Source of the DNA: Planctomycetaceae bacterium
GTDB taxonomy: Bacteria > Planctomycetota > Planctomycetia > Planctomycetales > Planctomycetaceae
DNA length: 34,367 nt
Direction of reading: 5' to 3'
NCBI GenBank assembly: GCA_021732415.1
Contig: JAKFVC010000002.1
Coordinates: forward strand, 1-34,367
Part shown: positions 1 to 9,434 of the stretch, in pieces
Layout: each line of letters opens with the position of its first letter
Position numbering within the stretch: the stretch's first letter is position 1
The notes under the pieces: model-generated
Seen by the model: only the letters and a program-made list of their open reading frames with translations
Databases searched by the model: none
What the model was told of the DNA's origin: nothing
Program-made: the position numbers and the translations under genes

Positions 1-174
1 ATGCCGAAAGATACGATCATCGAGGCCGGTTGCGAACCGATGAAACAAAGGGATTGGTTTCGGCGCATCGACACCGTCAATCAAATAGATTTCGCCATGC
101 CGAGTTCCTACGGCGACCCGGCGATCCGGAAGCACCGCGAAGGCACCGGCCTCGATGATCGTATCTTTCGGCAT
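1..174. repeat. 30-bp perfect inverted repeat at the window edge
   Basis: Bases 1-30 are the exact reverse complement of bases 145-174; pairing stops at base 31. The spacer is 114 bp. The arm at 145-174 belongs to the minus-strand dehydrogenase-like gene; the arm at the edge makes that protein read GLDDRIFRH where its family would be expected to continue differently. A fold-back or chimeric contig end explains this best. Confidence 0.85.
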
Positions 175-327
175 TGGAATGTTGACGATTGGATAATACT
201 CACGCTCGCGTTCCTCGGTTCCCCAACGTTCGCCAACCTCCTCGGCGCGAAGAACACCAAGGGCAGACATCACGATCGGAAGCAGAAGACAAAGGAGTCG
301 CCGGTGACTACTTCTTGAGTGGTTCAT
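1..327 (-). CDS. Membrane-bound-dehydrogenase-like secreted protein, N-terminal part (runs off window)
   Basis: The gene has no stop inside the window; 109 codons are visible. The ATG at 325-327 follows a GGAG Shine-Dalgarno-like sequence by about 8-9 nt, and the product starts with a signal peptide (basic SRSSHRR, hydrophobic LLCLLLPIVMSALGV, then RAEEVGERWG). The stretch with YYPIVNIPMP, IEAGAFAVLPDRRVAVGT and GEIYLIDGVDAP resembles the start of the beta-propeller dehydrogenase-like proteins (PVC type, L-sorbosone-dehydrogenase-like) of Planctomycetes. It starts 17 nt inside the end of the upstream five-haem cytochrome gene, so the two are probably translationally coupled and act as dehydrogenase plus electron acceptor in the periplasm. 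The last ten codons lie in a 30-bp inverted repeat and may not be genuine. Family assignment is from memory. Confidence 0.7.
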   Translation of the reverse strand, partial: MNHSRSSHRRLLCLLLPIVMSALGVLRAEEVGERWGTEEREREYYPIVNIPMPKDTIIEAGAFAVLPDRRVAVGTRHGEIYLIDGVDAPKPIPLFHRFATGLDDRIFRH

Positions 328-2746
328 AAAGTAACTCCAGGGAAGATTTGCCTTGGGGGATTTGCAGTCGCAACAACAACTCAGAACGCTTGGGGTCGTT
401 CGGTAGCGGCCTCAATTTCGTTTTGGCCGTGGGAAGCGTCAGCCGCAATCGACCAATTTGATAGACACGTTCGGACTGCTGGCTGATGTCTCCCGTGAGT
501 GCTCGAAACCAGACGGCTTGCGGCATCGGAGACTCGAAGGTCAGAACCCGTTCGAGCTGTCGTTGCTCATCAGATCCTGCGGCTACCGACCGATCTTCGA
601 TCTCAATCGTGCCGCTGCGATACATGAACGTGGGAATTAAGGATTCGCCGAGGAAGTATCCTCGGAATTGATAGCCCAGGTTTTTGGGATAGAGCGGGTT
701 GGGATTGGATCGGGCGTCTTTGGTCATCACCGGCAGCAACGGCCACGGAGCATTTTCATCCGCGAGTTGCACGAACGAAACATCCTGAGCCAGCGTCAGC
801 GGTTCGCTGGCAGGATTGAAATCCCCGGAACCCTGGCCACTCCAATTGACGCCAATGAAGTCATCCAGCCAGATGGCAGACAACGTTCCCGTCTCGGCGT
901 TAAACGCATAGTTCAATTTTTCTGGGAAGCCGACGGCGATGCCTCGAAAGCCCGCAACTCGACTGCGTCCACGAAACGTCTTGGCATGACCTTCCACCAA
1001 AAGTTTCGTACTGACACTGCGGACACCGGACGGATCGGCGGCGGACGTCCCGAGCGAGAGGTAGTACCAGATGGCTTCAATCTGCATGTCCGTGTTGCCA
1101 TCCAGAATCGTATTGTATGCGGCCACACCATTGGGCCAACCCGTCGGCATAATAGTCCGCGGACGAAACGCACCAGGATTTCGCAAGTAGCTGTTGAACC
1201 AGCCGGGCTGGAGCCGCTGAGACGTTGTCAGCAGGTCAATCCCTTGATTGACCTGTGCCACTTTGCCATTGAAGTTGTGGCAGGCAATGCAGTTCAGGCC
1301 CTTGTCGCCCAGCAATTCTCGACCCGCCGCGCGAAGCAGTTTCTCTCGTTCGCGCTCACCTTCCGAGCGACTCTCTGGATTCGGAATCTTCATTTCTCTG
1401 CTTTTCAACACGTCCAAGCGAGCGAAGACACTCGGCAAATGCTGGAGATTGGAGTTGCCGTATTGCGGCATCCGAGTCGCCATGTAATGGCGGACACTTT
1501 CACCGTCGAAAAGCACCTTCTTCATCCAGGCCGGTTGCAGCTTGGCCCCGACCAGTGTCAGCGGCGGTGGGATGCGACCATCGTCCCCCAGCTTCTGTTC
1601 GCTGGTGGCAAAGAACGGGTTGTGTGTTTCGTGAACGCCGCCAAAGTCATCCCGAATATGACAGGCGATGCAGTGAAATGCGGTCATTGTTTTCGCAGCC
1701 ACAACTCTGTCCGAGTCGGCAGCCGGTTGTTCTCGAAGCGATGCCTGAATCGCCTGAACCTGAGCGCCATCGAGATCGAAACGGGGACTCCGAGTACTCG
1801 TCTTGGACAAACAGCCGCGGGTGAGATCCGCAGTTCTCAGTGAAACGACCAAGGGAGCCGGCGCAGTACCGAGGAGTGAATGGCAAGCAGCGCAGTTCAG
1901 TTCCTGAAAGTATAGTTTTCCTTTCGCCACCAGCGGTGCCTCTGGAACCAAAGCCTTTCCCGGTAGTCGCGTTTCTCCAATTAGATAACCTGCAATCGCC
2001 AGCGACTCTGCGGGAGTTAGTTTCATATCCGGCATGCGCCCCGAATTTCTGACACGCAACGGCTGAAACAGGAACTCGCCGAGAGACTTCGCACTGTATT
2101 TGGCGGCAACATGCCCCAGTGGGACGGCCATCGGCTTGACGCTCTTTTTCTTAGGAGCAGGATCGTCGTCGTCATCCTCATCGTTGCGTGTTGGTTTCTG
2201 CGGCGCGTCGGCGAGTGCATCCTTCGGACCATGACAGGCCACACAGCCGACCGAGTGAAACAGCGCTTTGCCTTGCCGACGATCAATCGGCTCGGTTGCT
2301 TCAGTTGGAAAAACGGACTTCGACTGGGCGATCAGAAAGTGAGTCAGAGCTTCCGCGATTCGGTCTCTTTCCGCCTTCGGTTGCGACGTCAACACGTCCG
2401 GCATCGTTGTTCCGGGATGAGCCGACGACGGCGATGCGAGAAATCGTCGGAGGTAATCTGGCGAGATCCGCGCACCAGCTTCCGTCAAATCCGGGGCGGT
2501 CTTCTCCGGCAGGGAACCTCTTTCGACGCCACTGTGACACACCGCGCAGCGCAGTTCCGAGATCAGCAAACTCCCAGCCTGAGACTGAGTCAGCGGATGG
2601 TTGCCGGGCAGAGCCGGTTCGCCGGGTTCCGCGGTGGCCGTGCCGACCAGTAGAGCCGAAATCAGTGTCCCCAAAATCATCCGGCCTGTTCTGTGGGCCG
2701 TGAAATCCCGTCTTCGCAACTCAACCACCGATCGATGGTTTCTCAT
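308..2746 (-). CDS. Secreted five-haem cytochrome c (PVC type)
   Basis: The 812-residue product has five CXXCH haem c motifs: CAVCH, CVACH, CAACH, CIACH and CIACH at about residues 67, 168, 285, 359 and 486. The ATG at 2744-2746 is chosen because GCGAGGA lies just upstream; a TTG at 2782 would add 12 residues without a ribosome site. A hydrophobic segment MILGTLISALLVGTATA at about residues 23-39 should be the export signal. An acidic-then-basic stretch (NDEDDDDDPAPKKK) separates haem domains 2 and 3 and is probably a linker. After residue 600 the protein has no haem motif and looks beta-rich. It probably passes electrons from the dehydrogenase-like protein encoded immediately downstream (17-20 nt overlap). 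The exact redox partner is inferred. Confidence 0.88.
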   Translation of the reverse strand: MRNHRSVVELRRRDFTAHRTGRMILGTLISALLVGTATAEPGEPALPGNHPLTQSQAGSLLISELRCAVCHSGVERGSLPEKTAPDLTEAGARISPDYLRRFLASPSSAHPGTTMPDVLTSQPKAERDRIAEALTHFLIAQSKSVFPTEATEPIDRRQGKALFHSVGCVACHGPKDALADAPQKPTRNDEDDDDDPAPKKKSVKPMAVPLGHVAAKYSAKSLGEFLFQPLRVRNSGRMPDMKLTPAESLAIAGYLIGETRLPGKALVPEAPLVAKGKLYFQELNCAACHSLLGTAPAPLVVSLRTADLTRGCLSKTSTRSPRFDLDGAQVQAIQASLREQPAADSDRVVAAKTMTAFHCIACHIRDDFGGVHETHNPFFATSEQKLGDDGRIPPPLTLVGAKLQPAWMKKVLFDGESVRHYMATRMPQYGNSNLQHLPSVFARLDVLKSREMKIPNPESRSEGEREREKLLRAAGRELLGDKGLNCIACHNFNGKVAQVNQGIDLLTTSQRLQPGWFNSYLRNPGAFRPRTIMPTGWPNGVAAYNTILDGNTDMQIEAIWYYLSLGTSAADPSGVRSVSTKLLVEGHAKTFRGRSRVAGFRGIAVGFPEKLNYAFNAETGTLSAIWLDDFIGVNWSGQGSGDFNPASEPLTLAQDVSFVQLADENAPWPLLPVMTKDARSNPNPLYPKNLGYQFRGYFLGESLIPTFMYRSGTIEIEDRSVAAGSDEQRQLERVLTFESPMPQAVWFRALTGDISQQSERVYQIGRLRLTLPTAKTKLRPLPNDPKRSELLLRLQIPQGKSSLELLYEPLKK

Positions 2747-2801
2747 CGTGATCCTCGCTTCGGACTTGCCCACTGGATTCAAAGGAAGCTCTTGGAAGCG
2801 A

Positions 2802-4340
2802 TCACTCTGATCGCTGATTTCGACTTATTTTCTTGCCGGTAATCACCAGGCGGTGCTTGGGGATCGTGAAGATGAACGCCACTACTGACGATGCTGTCAT
2901 GCGCGCGTCGGAGCCGTAGCCGGCATTGTCGCGGTTGGGCTGGTAATAGAAGCTGCCGTCGGTGCAGTGGGCCATCGTGAACCACCAGCGGTTGGCGTCC
3001 ATGAGCTTTCGGAAGCTGTCGGAGTCGATGTTCGCCGCGAGTGCGGTGTAGGCCATGCCCATCGGGGGCGAACCGTGAGTATCGGGGAAGCTCTGCGGAT
3101 GCTGGCCGATCACTTTCGCATGAGACATCGCTCGTTCCCGATAGACAGGTTCGGCATAAGGGCTGAGGAAGTTGGCGATCCCCGTGGCTCCGGTTCGTCC
3201 CATGTCGGCCCAGCCGTTGGGAGGTCCGCCGATCTGATCGCCGTACCAAACGTAGCCGTTGGGCCCCGTCCCCTTCTTGAGGAATGCGAAAGCCGCGTCG
3301 TGCTTCTCGCGATCGATCTTAATCCCGCAGCGGTGCATCAACGAGTAAGCCAAGGCACCCTGCCCGGTGATCATCGCGATGGGACCGTAGCCCTCGAAGC
3401 CAGGGTTGTGTCCCCAGCCACCGTGAGAATCCTTCGGGCCTTTCGGAAACGAATCCGGGTGCGACTTCTTCGCCTTCGGATTGATCTGCGACATGTGGAG
3501 GTACTGGCCCTTCGCCAAATGATCGTGAACTTCCTGAAGCTCCGGCAGCACCCATTTTTCGCCGGTCGCCAAGTGGTACTCGCAGAGGACGATCGCGGCG
3601 CTCATGTAGGTCCAGTTCATCAAATCGGCATATCGCTTGTCGTTCGGACGAGTCTCCCGGCAGTGCCATCGCACATTGCGTTCAACGGCTGGCAGATATT
3701 TTTCTTTGCCGCTCGCCAGCAGCGCCAACGGTGCGAAGGTGTTGTGAACGGGATCGCCGAACGAACCGTCTTCTTGTTGATGCTTGGCGACGTACTCCAG
3801 TAACTCGGCGAGAATTTTGTCCGACTTGGCACACGTCCCCGGATAGGTCGCTGCGAAGCTGCCGTACTTCTGACCGACATCGAGGATGACCTCTTTGGTC
3901 TCGCCACCGCGTTGCAGTGTGAGCGAGAGCTTGCCCTTCCCGTCACCGCTCTGACTCGCTTCGAGCACGTTCGCCAGTTCCAAGATGGGCCCGTCAGCAC
4001 CAAAGACTTTCTCGCCGTATCCATTGCGGTGCTTCTCTTTGAACGACTGTCCGCCAGCGCCGATGATGAGATCGCCGATCTGGACGTGACCATCCGCCGG
4101 TGACTTGGGGAAGACATACTTGATCAGCAATGCCTTCGGTTGATCGGCAACCAACTGTGCTCGCAAACCAGTGATGCCCAGGTTGTAGAACCAACCGAGC
4201 ACCGCCGCATCCGGCCCCGATTCCGCTCGCTCCCCCCACGGGCTGTCGTTGCCGTGATAATCGACCTGCGCCTGCAACGGCGCTGCGAGGCTAAGAAATA
4301 CGAGGCATGTCAGTCGCAGCATCAGGGGGCGGATTGTCAT
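2802..4340 (-). CDS. Secreted DUF6288 protein (PDZ-like plus alpha/alpha-toroid region)
   Basis: The 512-residue product starts at the ATG at 4338-4340, preceded by AAGGA at about 9 nt; the same context is kept in the paralogue at 13550, which fixes the start. A signal peptide (MTIRPLMLRLTCLVFLSLAAPLQA) is followed by a PDZ-like segment (about 50-158, with SPADGHVQIGDLIIGAGG) and a long helical region with terpenoid-cyclase-like repeats (QEDGSFGDP, GGWGHNPGFEGYG, TDGSFYYQPNRD). It is a close paralogue of the first 510 residues of the protein at 10866-13550 but ends soon after the shared VITGK. It lies 55 nt before the cytochrome gene. The biochemical role of DUF6288 is not known to me; a secreted binding or structural role is possible. 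Confidence 0.82.
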   Translation of the reverse strand: MTIRPLMLRLTCLVFLSLAAPLQAQVDYHGNDSPWGERAESGPDAAVLGWFYNLGITGLRAQLVADQPKALLIKYVFPKSPADGHVQIGDLIIGAGGQSFKEKHRNGYGEKVFGADGPILELANVLEASQSGDGKGKLSLTLQRGGETKEVILDVGQKYGSFAATYPGTCAKSDKILAELLEYVAKHQQEDGSFGDPVHNTFAPLALLASGKEKYLPAVERNVRWHCRETRPNDKRYADLMNWTYMSAAIVLCEYHLATGEKWVLPELQEVHDHLAKGQYLHMSQINPKAKKSHPDSFPKGPKDSHGGWGHNPGFEGYGPIAMITGQGALAYSLMHRCGIKIDREKHDAAFAFLKKGTGPNGYVWYGDQIGGPPNGWADMGRTGATGIANFLSPYAEPVYRERAMSHAKVIGQHPQSFPDTHGSPPMGMAYTALAANIDSDSFRKLMDANRWWFTMAHCTDGSFYYQPNRDNAGYGSDARMTASSVVAFIFTIPKHRLVITGKKISRNQRSE

Positions 4341-4397
4341 CGAATGATCCTTTGAATTGGCTTCTACTGCGAAAAGTGATTTCGAGTTCAACACACT

Positions 4398-5336
4398 TTA
4401 TTCCTTGCCTGGCCACTGACGCCACCACTGTTGGAAGAGCTTCAATTGCGCTTCGGCAAAGTGCATTTGACTTTGTGAGAGCCGATCGGATTCATTGAAG
4501 TGTAATTCATAGTCGGCATCACCGAGCAACACGAGCAGATACTTGTAGTACAGCACCAGGTCAGGCCCTTCGTCGAAACGCGACAACTCGGAGAGAGCAT
4601 CTTCCAGTTCTCCCGCCAATCGCCGGGCTTCGACATCACCGGTCGCAGCCAGTTTGCAAAGCGAGAGCAGGTGCAGCACTTCACGGGGCAGACAATTCCC
4701 GATTCCAGTGATCGCGCCAACGGCACCGCAGCGAATGAAGCCATGACACACTTGCGTATCCACGCCCACCATCAGCAGGACGTTGCTGTCGGCATGAGTG
4801 ATGTGCTCGGCGGCGTAGCTCAAAGAATTCGCTCCGCCGAATTCCTTGAAGCCGACGAGATTCGGAAACTCGCGCCGCAGATCGAAGAACAGGTTCGCCT
4901 TGGTCTCGAACCCGTAGTAGGGACTGTTGTAAATCACGGCGGGCATATTGGGTGCCGCCGCCAGCACTCCCGCGAAGTGTGCTCGCTGAGCCGCCGGAGA
5001 AGTGCCACGGGACAGGAGGCGGGGAATGACCATCAACCCCTTCGCCCCCACTCGCTGCGCGTGAGCGGCATGAGCAGCGGCTCGCGCGGGATTCTGAGCA
5101 CCCGTGCCGACGATGACGGGGACTCCGGCTTCGGTCAGGCGGCGCACACCTTCTTGTCGTTGCTCATCTGTCAGCAGCGGCCAGTCTCCCATCGAGCCGC
5201 AGTACACGACTCCGTTCATGCCAGCCGCCATCAGAGCCTGAGCCTTCTTCACCAGGGCCGGATAGTTCGGGGTTCGATCCGCCACGCACGGCGTCATCAG
5301 CGCTGGGACACAGCCTTGGAAAATGTTGGAGTTCAT
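4398..5336 (-). CDS. DapA-family aldolase/lyase (dihydrodipicolinate synthase-like)
   Basis: The 312-residue cytoplasmic protein has the length and motifs of the DHDPS/N-acetylneuraminate lyase superfamily: GSMGDWPLLT (about 47-56) in place of the pyruvate-carboxylate loop, Tyr136 in VIYNSPYYG, and the Schiff-base Lys164 in LVGFKEFGG. No signal peptide is present. It lies 95 nt downstream of the enolase-superfamily dehydratase gene. In hydroxyproline catabolism a DapA-type enzyme deaminates a pyrroline carboxylate, and in sialic-acid catabolism one cleaves Neu5Ac; either could fit this cluster. The substrate cannot be told from sequence alone. The family is secure, the role is inferred. Confidence 0.88.
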   Translation of the reverse strand: MNSNIFQGCVPALMTPCVADRTPNYPALVKKAQALMAAGMNGVVYCGSMGDWPLLTDEQRQEGVRRLTEAGVPVIVGTGAQNPARAAAHAAHAQRVGAKGLMVIPRLLSRGTSPAAQRAHFAGVLAAAPNMPAVIYNSPYYGFETKANLFFDLRREFPNLVGFKEFGGANSLSYAAEHITHADSNVLLMVGVDTQVCHGFIRCGAVGAITGIGNCLPREVLHLLSLCKLAATGDVEARRLAGELEDALSELSRFDEGPDLVLYYKYLLVLLGDADYELHFNESDRLSQSQMHFAEAQLKLFQQWWRQWPGKE

Positions 5337-5361
5337 CGCGTTTCCTCACAAAAAGTTTTTG

Positions 5362-5425
5362 TAGCCACGTTCGCCAGAACGTGGGCCGAGAGACATGCGA
5401 ACCCACGCTCTGCCGAGCGTGGCTA
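5362..5425. repeat. Intergenic palindromic repeat, REP-like
   Basis: Two 24-nt arms, TAGCCACGTTCGCCAG... at 5362-5385 and its imperfect reverse complement at 5402-5425, differ at about three positions and flank a 16-nt loop. It fills most of the gap between the dehydratase and DapA-family genes. It lacks a T-run, so it is more like a dispersed REP-type element than a terminator, although the transcript could form a hairpin that shields mRNA ends. Confidence 0.8.
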
Positions 5426-5431
5426 TGACGA

Positions 5432-6535
5432 TCACATCACCTCGACGACTCGTTTACCGAGCACGTTCATCTTCGGTTCGATGCCCAGCCCCGGCGACGT
5501 GCTGGCGGCCATGAAGCCGTGCTCACGTTGCGGCGCGCCATCCGCCGTGCTGACGGTGACGTAGCTATTGAAATCCGTGCTGGTGAAACGGAACTCTTCC
5601 GGAGTACTGTGCGCGAGATGCGCGATCGCCGCCGTCGTGATGTCGCCTCCCCAACTGTCTTCGAGCGTCATCGCAATTCCCATCGAGACACACAGGTCGC
5701 GGGCTTGCTTCGTTTTCGTCAGCCCTCCGAGTTTGCTGATCTTCAGATTGACGACGTCCATCGCCAGATCCGCTTTGCCACGCAGCAGCATGTCGAGCGA
5801 GTCGATGTTCTCGTCGAGCACAAACGGATGGCTCGTGTTGCGCCGCACCGCGAGGCACTCCTCGTAAGTCAGACAGGGTTGCTCGATGTAAACGTCAATG
5901 TCTTGTACGGCTCGGACCACGCGCATCGCTTCGTGCTGAGTCCATCCGGTGTTGGCATCCGCGACCAGCCGGTCCGTAGGTTGCAACATCCCGCGCACCG
6001 CGCGAATCCGTTCGATGTCGGTATCAGGATCGCCGCCCACTTTCAATTGGAACCGTGTGTAGCCCTGCTCGCGGTAGCCTTGAACATTCTTCGCCATCTC
6101 ATCGGGAGCTTGTTGCGAGATGGCTCGGTACAGTCGCACGCTCTCGCCAAAGCGGCCTCCCAGCAACGTGCAGACCGGCAGTTGCGTGGCCTTGCCGAGA
6201 ATGTCCCAGCAGGCGATGTCGATTCCCGTTTTCACATACGGATGCCCCTTGAGCGCGGCGTCCATTCGATGGTTGAGCTTCGTCAGTTCGCGCGGATCAA
6301 AGCCGATCAGATGGGGTCCCAGTTCGCGGAGTCCGGCTCGCACTCCTTCAGCATACGCCGGCAGGTAGAACGGCCCCAGCGGACAGACCTCGCCGTAACC
6401 GATGAGTCCGCAGTCGGTCTCGACACCAATGATCGTGCTGTCGAACACTGACACCGACTTCCCGCCGGACCACTTGTACGAGCCTTCGACCAACGGCAGC
6501 TCAACCCGGTGAGCAAAAATACGTGCGATCTTCAT
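5432..6535 (-). CDS. Enolase-superfamily dehydratase, probable cis-3-hydroxy-L-proline dehydratase-like
   Basis: The 367-residue product is a mandelate racemase/muconate-lactonizing-type enzyme. ATG 6533-6535 follows AGGA by about 10 nt; an upstream in-frame extension to 6622 passes through the promoter and is rejected. Visible catalytic and metal residues are Lys165 (QLKVGG), Asp193 (VADANTGW), Glu218 (YIEQPC), Asp241/Glu242 (VLDENI) and Lys265 ([15 protein letters not shown]). The EQPC...[10 protein letters not shown] and [11 protein letters not shown] blocks recall cis-3-hydroxyproline dehydratases more than 4-hydroxyproline-betaine epimerases. That enzyme would make pyrroline-2-carboxylate from cis-3-hydroxyproline in the cytoplasm. 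The gene carries its own promoter with an operator shared with the head of the cluster. Superfamily certain, substrate tentative. Confidence 0.85.
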   Translation of the reverse strand: MKIARIFAHRVELPLVEGSYKWSGGKSVSVFDSTIIGVETDCGLIGYGEVCPLGPFYLPAYAEGVRAGLRELGPHLIGFDPRELTKLNHRMDAALKGHPYVKTGIDIACWDILGKATQLPVCTLLGGRFGESVRLYRAISQQAPDEMAKNVQGYREQGYTRFQLKVGGDPDTDIERIRAVRGMLQPTDRLVADANTGWTQHEAMRVVRAVQDIDVYIEQPCLTYEECLAVRRNTSHPFVLDENIDSLDMLLRGKADLAMDVVNLKISKLGGLTKTKQARDLCVSMGIAMTLEDSWGGDITTAAIAHLAHSTPEEFRFTSTDFNSYVTVSTADGAPQREHGFMAASTSPGLGIEPKMNVLGKRVVEVM

Positions 6536-6578
6536 CTGAGGCGTTCCTGCATGGCGTATGATGAAATTGAAGGATTGA

Positions 6579-6656
6579 ATTCTAGTGTCAGAGGCAACGA
6601 ATCTCTTGGCCCAGAATCGCATCGAACCGTGAATCCGCGCACAAACTTCCCGAATC
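6579..6656 (-). promoter_or_regulatory. Promoter with shared operator block (copy A)
   Basis: A -10-like TAGAAT (minus strand, 6579-6584) lies 43 nt upstream of the dehydratase ATG. Exactly 18 nt further upstream begins a block (6603-6656) nearly identical to 20946-21000. The block contains GAATC at 6614, 6631 and 6652; the first two start direct repeats of the type GAATCNGC...AAAC, spaced 17 nt, as expected for an AraC-family site. No good -35 hexamer is seen, which suits activator dependence. Confidence 0.65.
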
Positions 6657-6698
6657 TTGACAACCTCCGCGCCTTTGGGCGTTGTTGGTCGTTCAGCA

Positions 6699-8255
6699 TC
6701 AGTGTTGGCCGGGTCGGCTGCGGCCGGTGGATTTGGATTGTTCGAGAAGTGCTTTCAGTTCGGTCGCGATTTCCGGACGCTCGATCGAGAGGTTCTTCGT
6801 CTCGCCCGGATCGGTTGCAAGATTGTAGAGCTGGCCGGGCGCGTCGGGGGCCGTGTCGGGAAGTTGGAACGGCTTGAGGCCGGGGTCGTTCTCGTAGCGA
6901 TTGCCGCCGGAACCGGTGTGGTCGAGGTACTTCCAATCGCCGCGACGGATCGAAAGCGTGCGCTGTCCGCCGAAGGCTTGCTGCAAGAGATAGGGACGGA
7001 TCGGTGCCTGATCCTCGCCAAGCCATGCGGGCAGCAAATTAAAACTGTCTTCCGCAGCGTTGTCCGGGAGCTTCGCGCCGATGATGGCGGCGACCGTCGC
7101 CATCACGTCGGTGAGACTGGTGAGCTGCGCGCTAGTCGCACCGGGTTTCACCTTGCCGGGCCAGCGGACGAGGAACGGCACGCGATGGCCCCCTTCCCAA
7201 CTGTCGCGTTTGACTCCGCGCCAAGGTCGAGCGCCGTCGTGATTGTAGTCCGCGCGCATGTGAATGACGCTGGCCGTTTCCGGGCCGTTGTCGCTGGTGA
7301 AGATGACAATTGTGTTGTCGGCGACGCCGAGTTGTTCCAGTGTCGTCAGCAGCTCGCCGACCACATGATCGAGCTGATGGATGAAGTCGCCATGCGGGCC
7401 GGCCTTGGTCTTCCCTTGGAACTCCGGCGCAGCGAACGATGGCAGATGCACGGCCTGCGCGGAGTGAAAGAGGAAGAACGGTTTGCTCGGAGACTGACGA
7501 ACGTGCTGCTCCAGAAACTCGCGACTCTTCTTCAGGAAGACGAGGTCCACTTCCTCCATCGGAAAATCCGGTGAGATCAGCCCGGCGCGGCAATCGTTCG
7601 CGTAGGGATGCTTGGGCAGCCGCGACTTGTCGAGCGGTCCAGTCGGCGGCACAGGCACGCGGTCGTTCTCAATGAAGGCATACAGCCAGTCGGTTGTCGG
7701 ACAGCAAGCGGTCCCGAAGAAACGCTCGAAGCCATGATCGACCGGCCCGCCTGCGATGCGTCGCGAGAAATCGACGCGACGAACCGCCTCGACCCCATCA
7801 CCGCGGACCGGCTTTCCCTCCTTGTCGAAGAACGTCAGCCCGACGTGCCACTTGCCGACGCACGCCGTGGCATAGCCGTTGTCGCGAAGCATGCTCGGCA
7901 GCGTGAGCCGACCGGGCGCGATCAGCGACGGCCCGCCGACTCCCGTGAAGACCGTAGCGCCATTCAGTACGCGAAAGGCCATCTGCCCCGTCATCAGGCT
8001 GTAGCGCGTCGGCGTGCAGACTGTGCAAGGACTATGAGAATCGGTGAATCGCATCCCTTCGCGAGCCACGCGATCAATGTGCGGAGTCGGAACTTTCGAC
8101 TGGTCGTTGTAGCAACGCACATCCCCGTAACCGAGGTCATCGGCGAGGATGAGAACGATGTTCGGCTTCTGCTGTTCGGCCTTGACGGCCGCGAAAGCAA
8201 CGCAGGCCAAGGGCAGCAGAGATAACGTGGCGAAGAAAAGTGCGGCTGTTTTCAT
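6699..8255 (-). CDS. Secreted sulfatase (formylglycine-dependent)
   Basis: The 518-residue product has an N-terminal signal peptide ([21 protein letters not shown]) and the type I sulfatase core: [15 protein letters not shown] (about 32-46, metal-binding Asp39/Asp40), then CTPTR with Cys80 as the residue converted to formylglycine and Arg84, then GKWHVG and FTSDNGPE. It hydrolyses sulfate esters, probably on a polysaccharide or glycoprotein glycan, outside the cytoplasm. Its ATG overlaps the stop of the preceding GH99-like gene by four bases (ATGA), so the two are translationally coupled and may act on the same substrate. The substrate class cannot be set from sequence. Confidence 0.93.
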   Translation of the reverse strand: MKTAALFFATLSLLPLACVAFAAVKAEQQKPNIVLILADDLGYGDVRCYNDQSKVPTPHIDRVAREGMRFTDSHSPCTVCTPTRYSLMTGQMAFRVLNGATVFTGVGGPSLIAPGRLTLPSMLRDNGYATACVGKWHVGLTFFDKEGKPVRGDGVEAVRRVDFSRRIAGGPVDHGFERFFGTACCPTTDWLYAFIENDRVPVPPTGPLDKSRLPKHPYANDCRAGLISPDFPMEEVDLVFLKKSREFLEQHVRQSPSKPFFLFHSAQAVHLPSFAAPEFQGKTKAGPHGDFIHQLDHVVGELLTTLEQLGVADNTIVIFTSDNGPETASVIHMRADYNHDGARPWRGVKRDSWEGGHRVPFLVRWPGKVKPGATSAQLTSLTDVMATVAAIIGAKLPDNAAEDSFNLLPAWLGEDQAPIRPYLLQQAFGGQRTLSIRRGDWKYLDHTGSGGNRYENDPGLKPFQLPDTAPDAPGQLYNLATDPGETKNLSIERPEIATELKALLEQSKSTGRSRPGQH

Positions 8256-9394
8256 GGTTTTGCGTTTCGGAGAGACTGGAGCGCACGGAGTGCCTTCCCC
8301 AAAGCGTGGATGCGGGAGTCGTCGGCCTTCTCATCGGCACCGCGCGTGGGCTGGAGCCAGCCGCCTTCGTCGTGCTCATTCCAGGCATAGATGATGATCG
8401 CATTGGCGGGATTGATATCGCGATTGGCCTTCGTCCATTCGATGGCCTCGCGAATGTGGGCGGTGAGCTCCTCCGGGGTTGCGGTCGTGGCATCAATGAG
8501 TGGTTTTTGCAGTGCGGGTGGTGTTGGGTCGGGCATGGCGACTTTGACCAAATCCTTGCACCACACCGGAGGACGCTCCTGGCGTGGACGAGTATCCCAG
8601 CCAGCGGTGGCAAAGGTGATGCAGGGAGTGCCATCCTGCTTCCATTGGTCCCACAGTTGACGGCGCACGTCGAACGACGTGAGTTCCGCGTAGGATTTAG
8701 GATCAGCCGTGTAGCCTTTGCCTGATGCCGCATAACGTGAGACTGCATCAAAACCGAGACTCAAACGCCCCGCCTCTGGCTTTCTCCAGTCCATGAGCAC
8801 GAGATAGGGTGCTTTCAGACCGGCTGCGATGGTTTGTTGCTTCAACTCGTCCCACTCCGCCCTGCCAAGCTCGGTAGTCTTCCCGAACAAACACAGCAGC
8901 GGTCGGCCATCGAGCACGGTTTGGTAATCAGGTTGCCGGAAGTGCTCCACGAGCCTGCCCCAAGCCTTCGTCCCTGCCTTGTCGAGCCGCGCGCCCTCCT
9001 CGACGAGGCAGTAGTGGATTCCTTTTTTGTCCTTCGCCGCCAGATAACGATTCATCGCAATACTCATGCCCGGCGCTTCATCGAGGTAGTCCACAACTGA
9101 CCAGTAGTTCAGCCCTGCCTGCGCCGCATAGGCAATCTCATCGTCCATGATCGCCTGCGAATCGCCGTTGATCTGCACCTTGCCATCGCCCATCACAACA
9201 GCGAACCACGGCAGGCGAAAATGATACTTTGGCTGTCCGAGCGATGCCTCGACAGCCTTTGTCACGGTCACATCTCCGTACCAGCCATCCCAGCGGATCG
9301 CGCCGACGATGGGTCCATCGTCACCAGCCTGCAACGCGGCCAACGGCGCGAGCAGCAAGCACAAGGCGGCGAGACGGATTGCTATTGTCTTCAT
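8252..9394 (-). CDS. Secreted GH99-like (WbsX-type) glycan-active protein
   Basis: The 380-residue product has a signal peptide (TIAIRLAALCLLLAPLAALQA) and a TIM-barrel-like body with GAIRWDGWYGDV, LNYWSVVDYLDE, DGRPLLCLFG, FATAGWDTRPR and, near the end, YAWNEHDEGGWL (about 337-347). This last block resembles the NEWxEG end motif of glycoside hydrolase family 99 and WbsX-like proteins, whose characterised members act on mannose-containing glycans. It overlaps the sulfatase start by 4 nt and follows the DUF4832-like gene by 40 nt. Catalytic activity is assumed from the fold; Glu/Asp in NEHDE are candidates for active-site acids. Confidence 0.7.
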   Translation of the reverse strand: MKTIAIRLAALCLLLAPLAALQAGDDGPIVGAIRWDGWYGDVTVTKAVEASLGQPKYHFRLPWFAVVMGDGKVQINGDSQAIMDDEIAYAAQAGLNYWSVVDYLDEAPGMSIAMNRYLAAKDKKGIHYCLVEEGARLDKAGTKAWGRLVEHFRQPDYQTVLDGRPLLCLFGKTTELGRAEWDELKQQTIAAGLKAPYLVLMDWRKPEAGRLSLGFDAVSRYAASGKGYTADPKSYAELTSFDVRRQLWDQWKQDGTPCITFATAGWDTRPRQERPPVWCKDLVKVAMPDPTPPALQKPLIDATTATPEELTAHIREAIEWTKANRDINPANAIIIYAWNEHDEGGWLQPTRGADEKADDSRIHALGKALRALQSLRNAKP

Positions 9395-9434
9395 TCAGTA
9401 GTTCCAAATCTGATCATTTTGCATTTGTCGTTAC

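Noticed and set aside
1-318. Plus-strand open frame starting at base 1
   Set aside because: It is the antisense of the minus-strand signal-peptide-bearing dehydrogenase-like gene; its start lies within the inverted-repeat arm.
668-1843. 391-codon plus-strand open frame
   Set aside because: It lies wholly inside the five-haem cytochrome gene on the other strand and has no recognisable motif.
6509-6877. Plus-strand frame reading through operator copy A, similar at VNPRT to the region before the regulator
   Set aside because: Only the operator block matches; downstream there is no PAS or AraC sequence, so it is not a regulator remnant.
4671-7574. Several plus-strand open frames of about 300 codons (4671-5564, 5519-6451, 6657-7574)
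   Set aside because: Each is antisense to a well supported gene (DapA-family, dehydratase, sulfatase) and reads as low-complexity Arg/His-rich protein.
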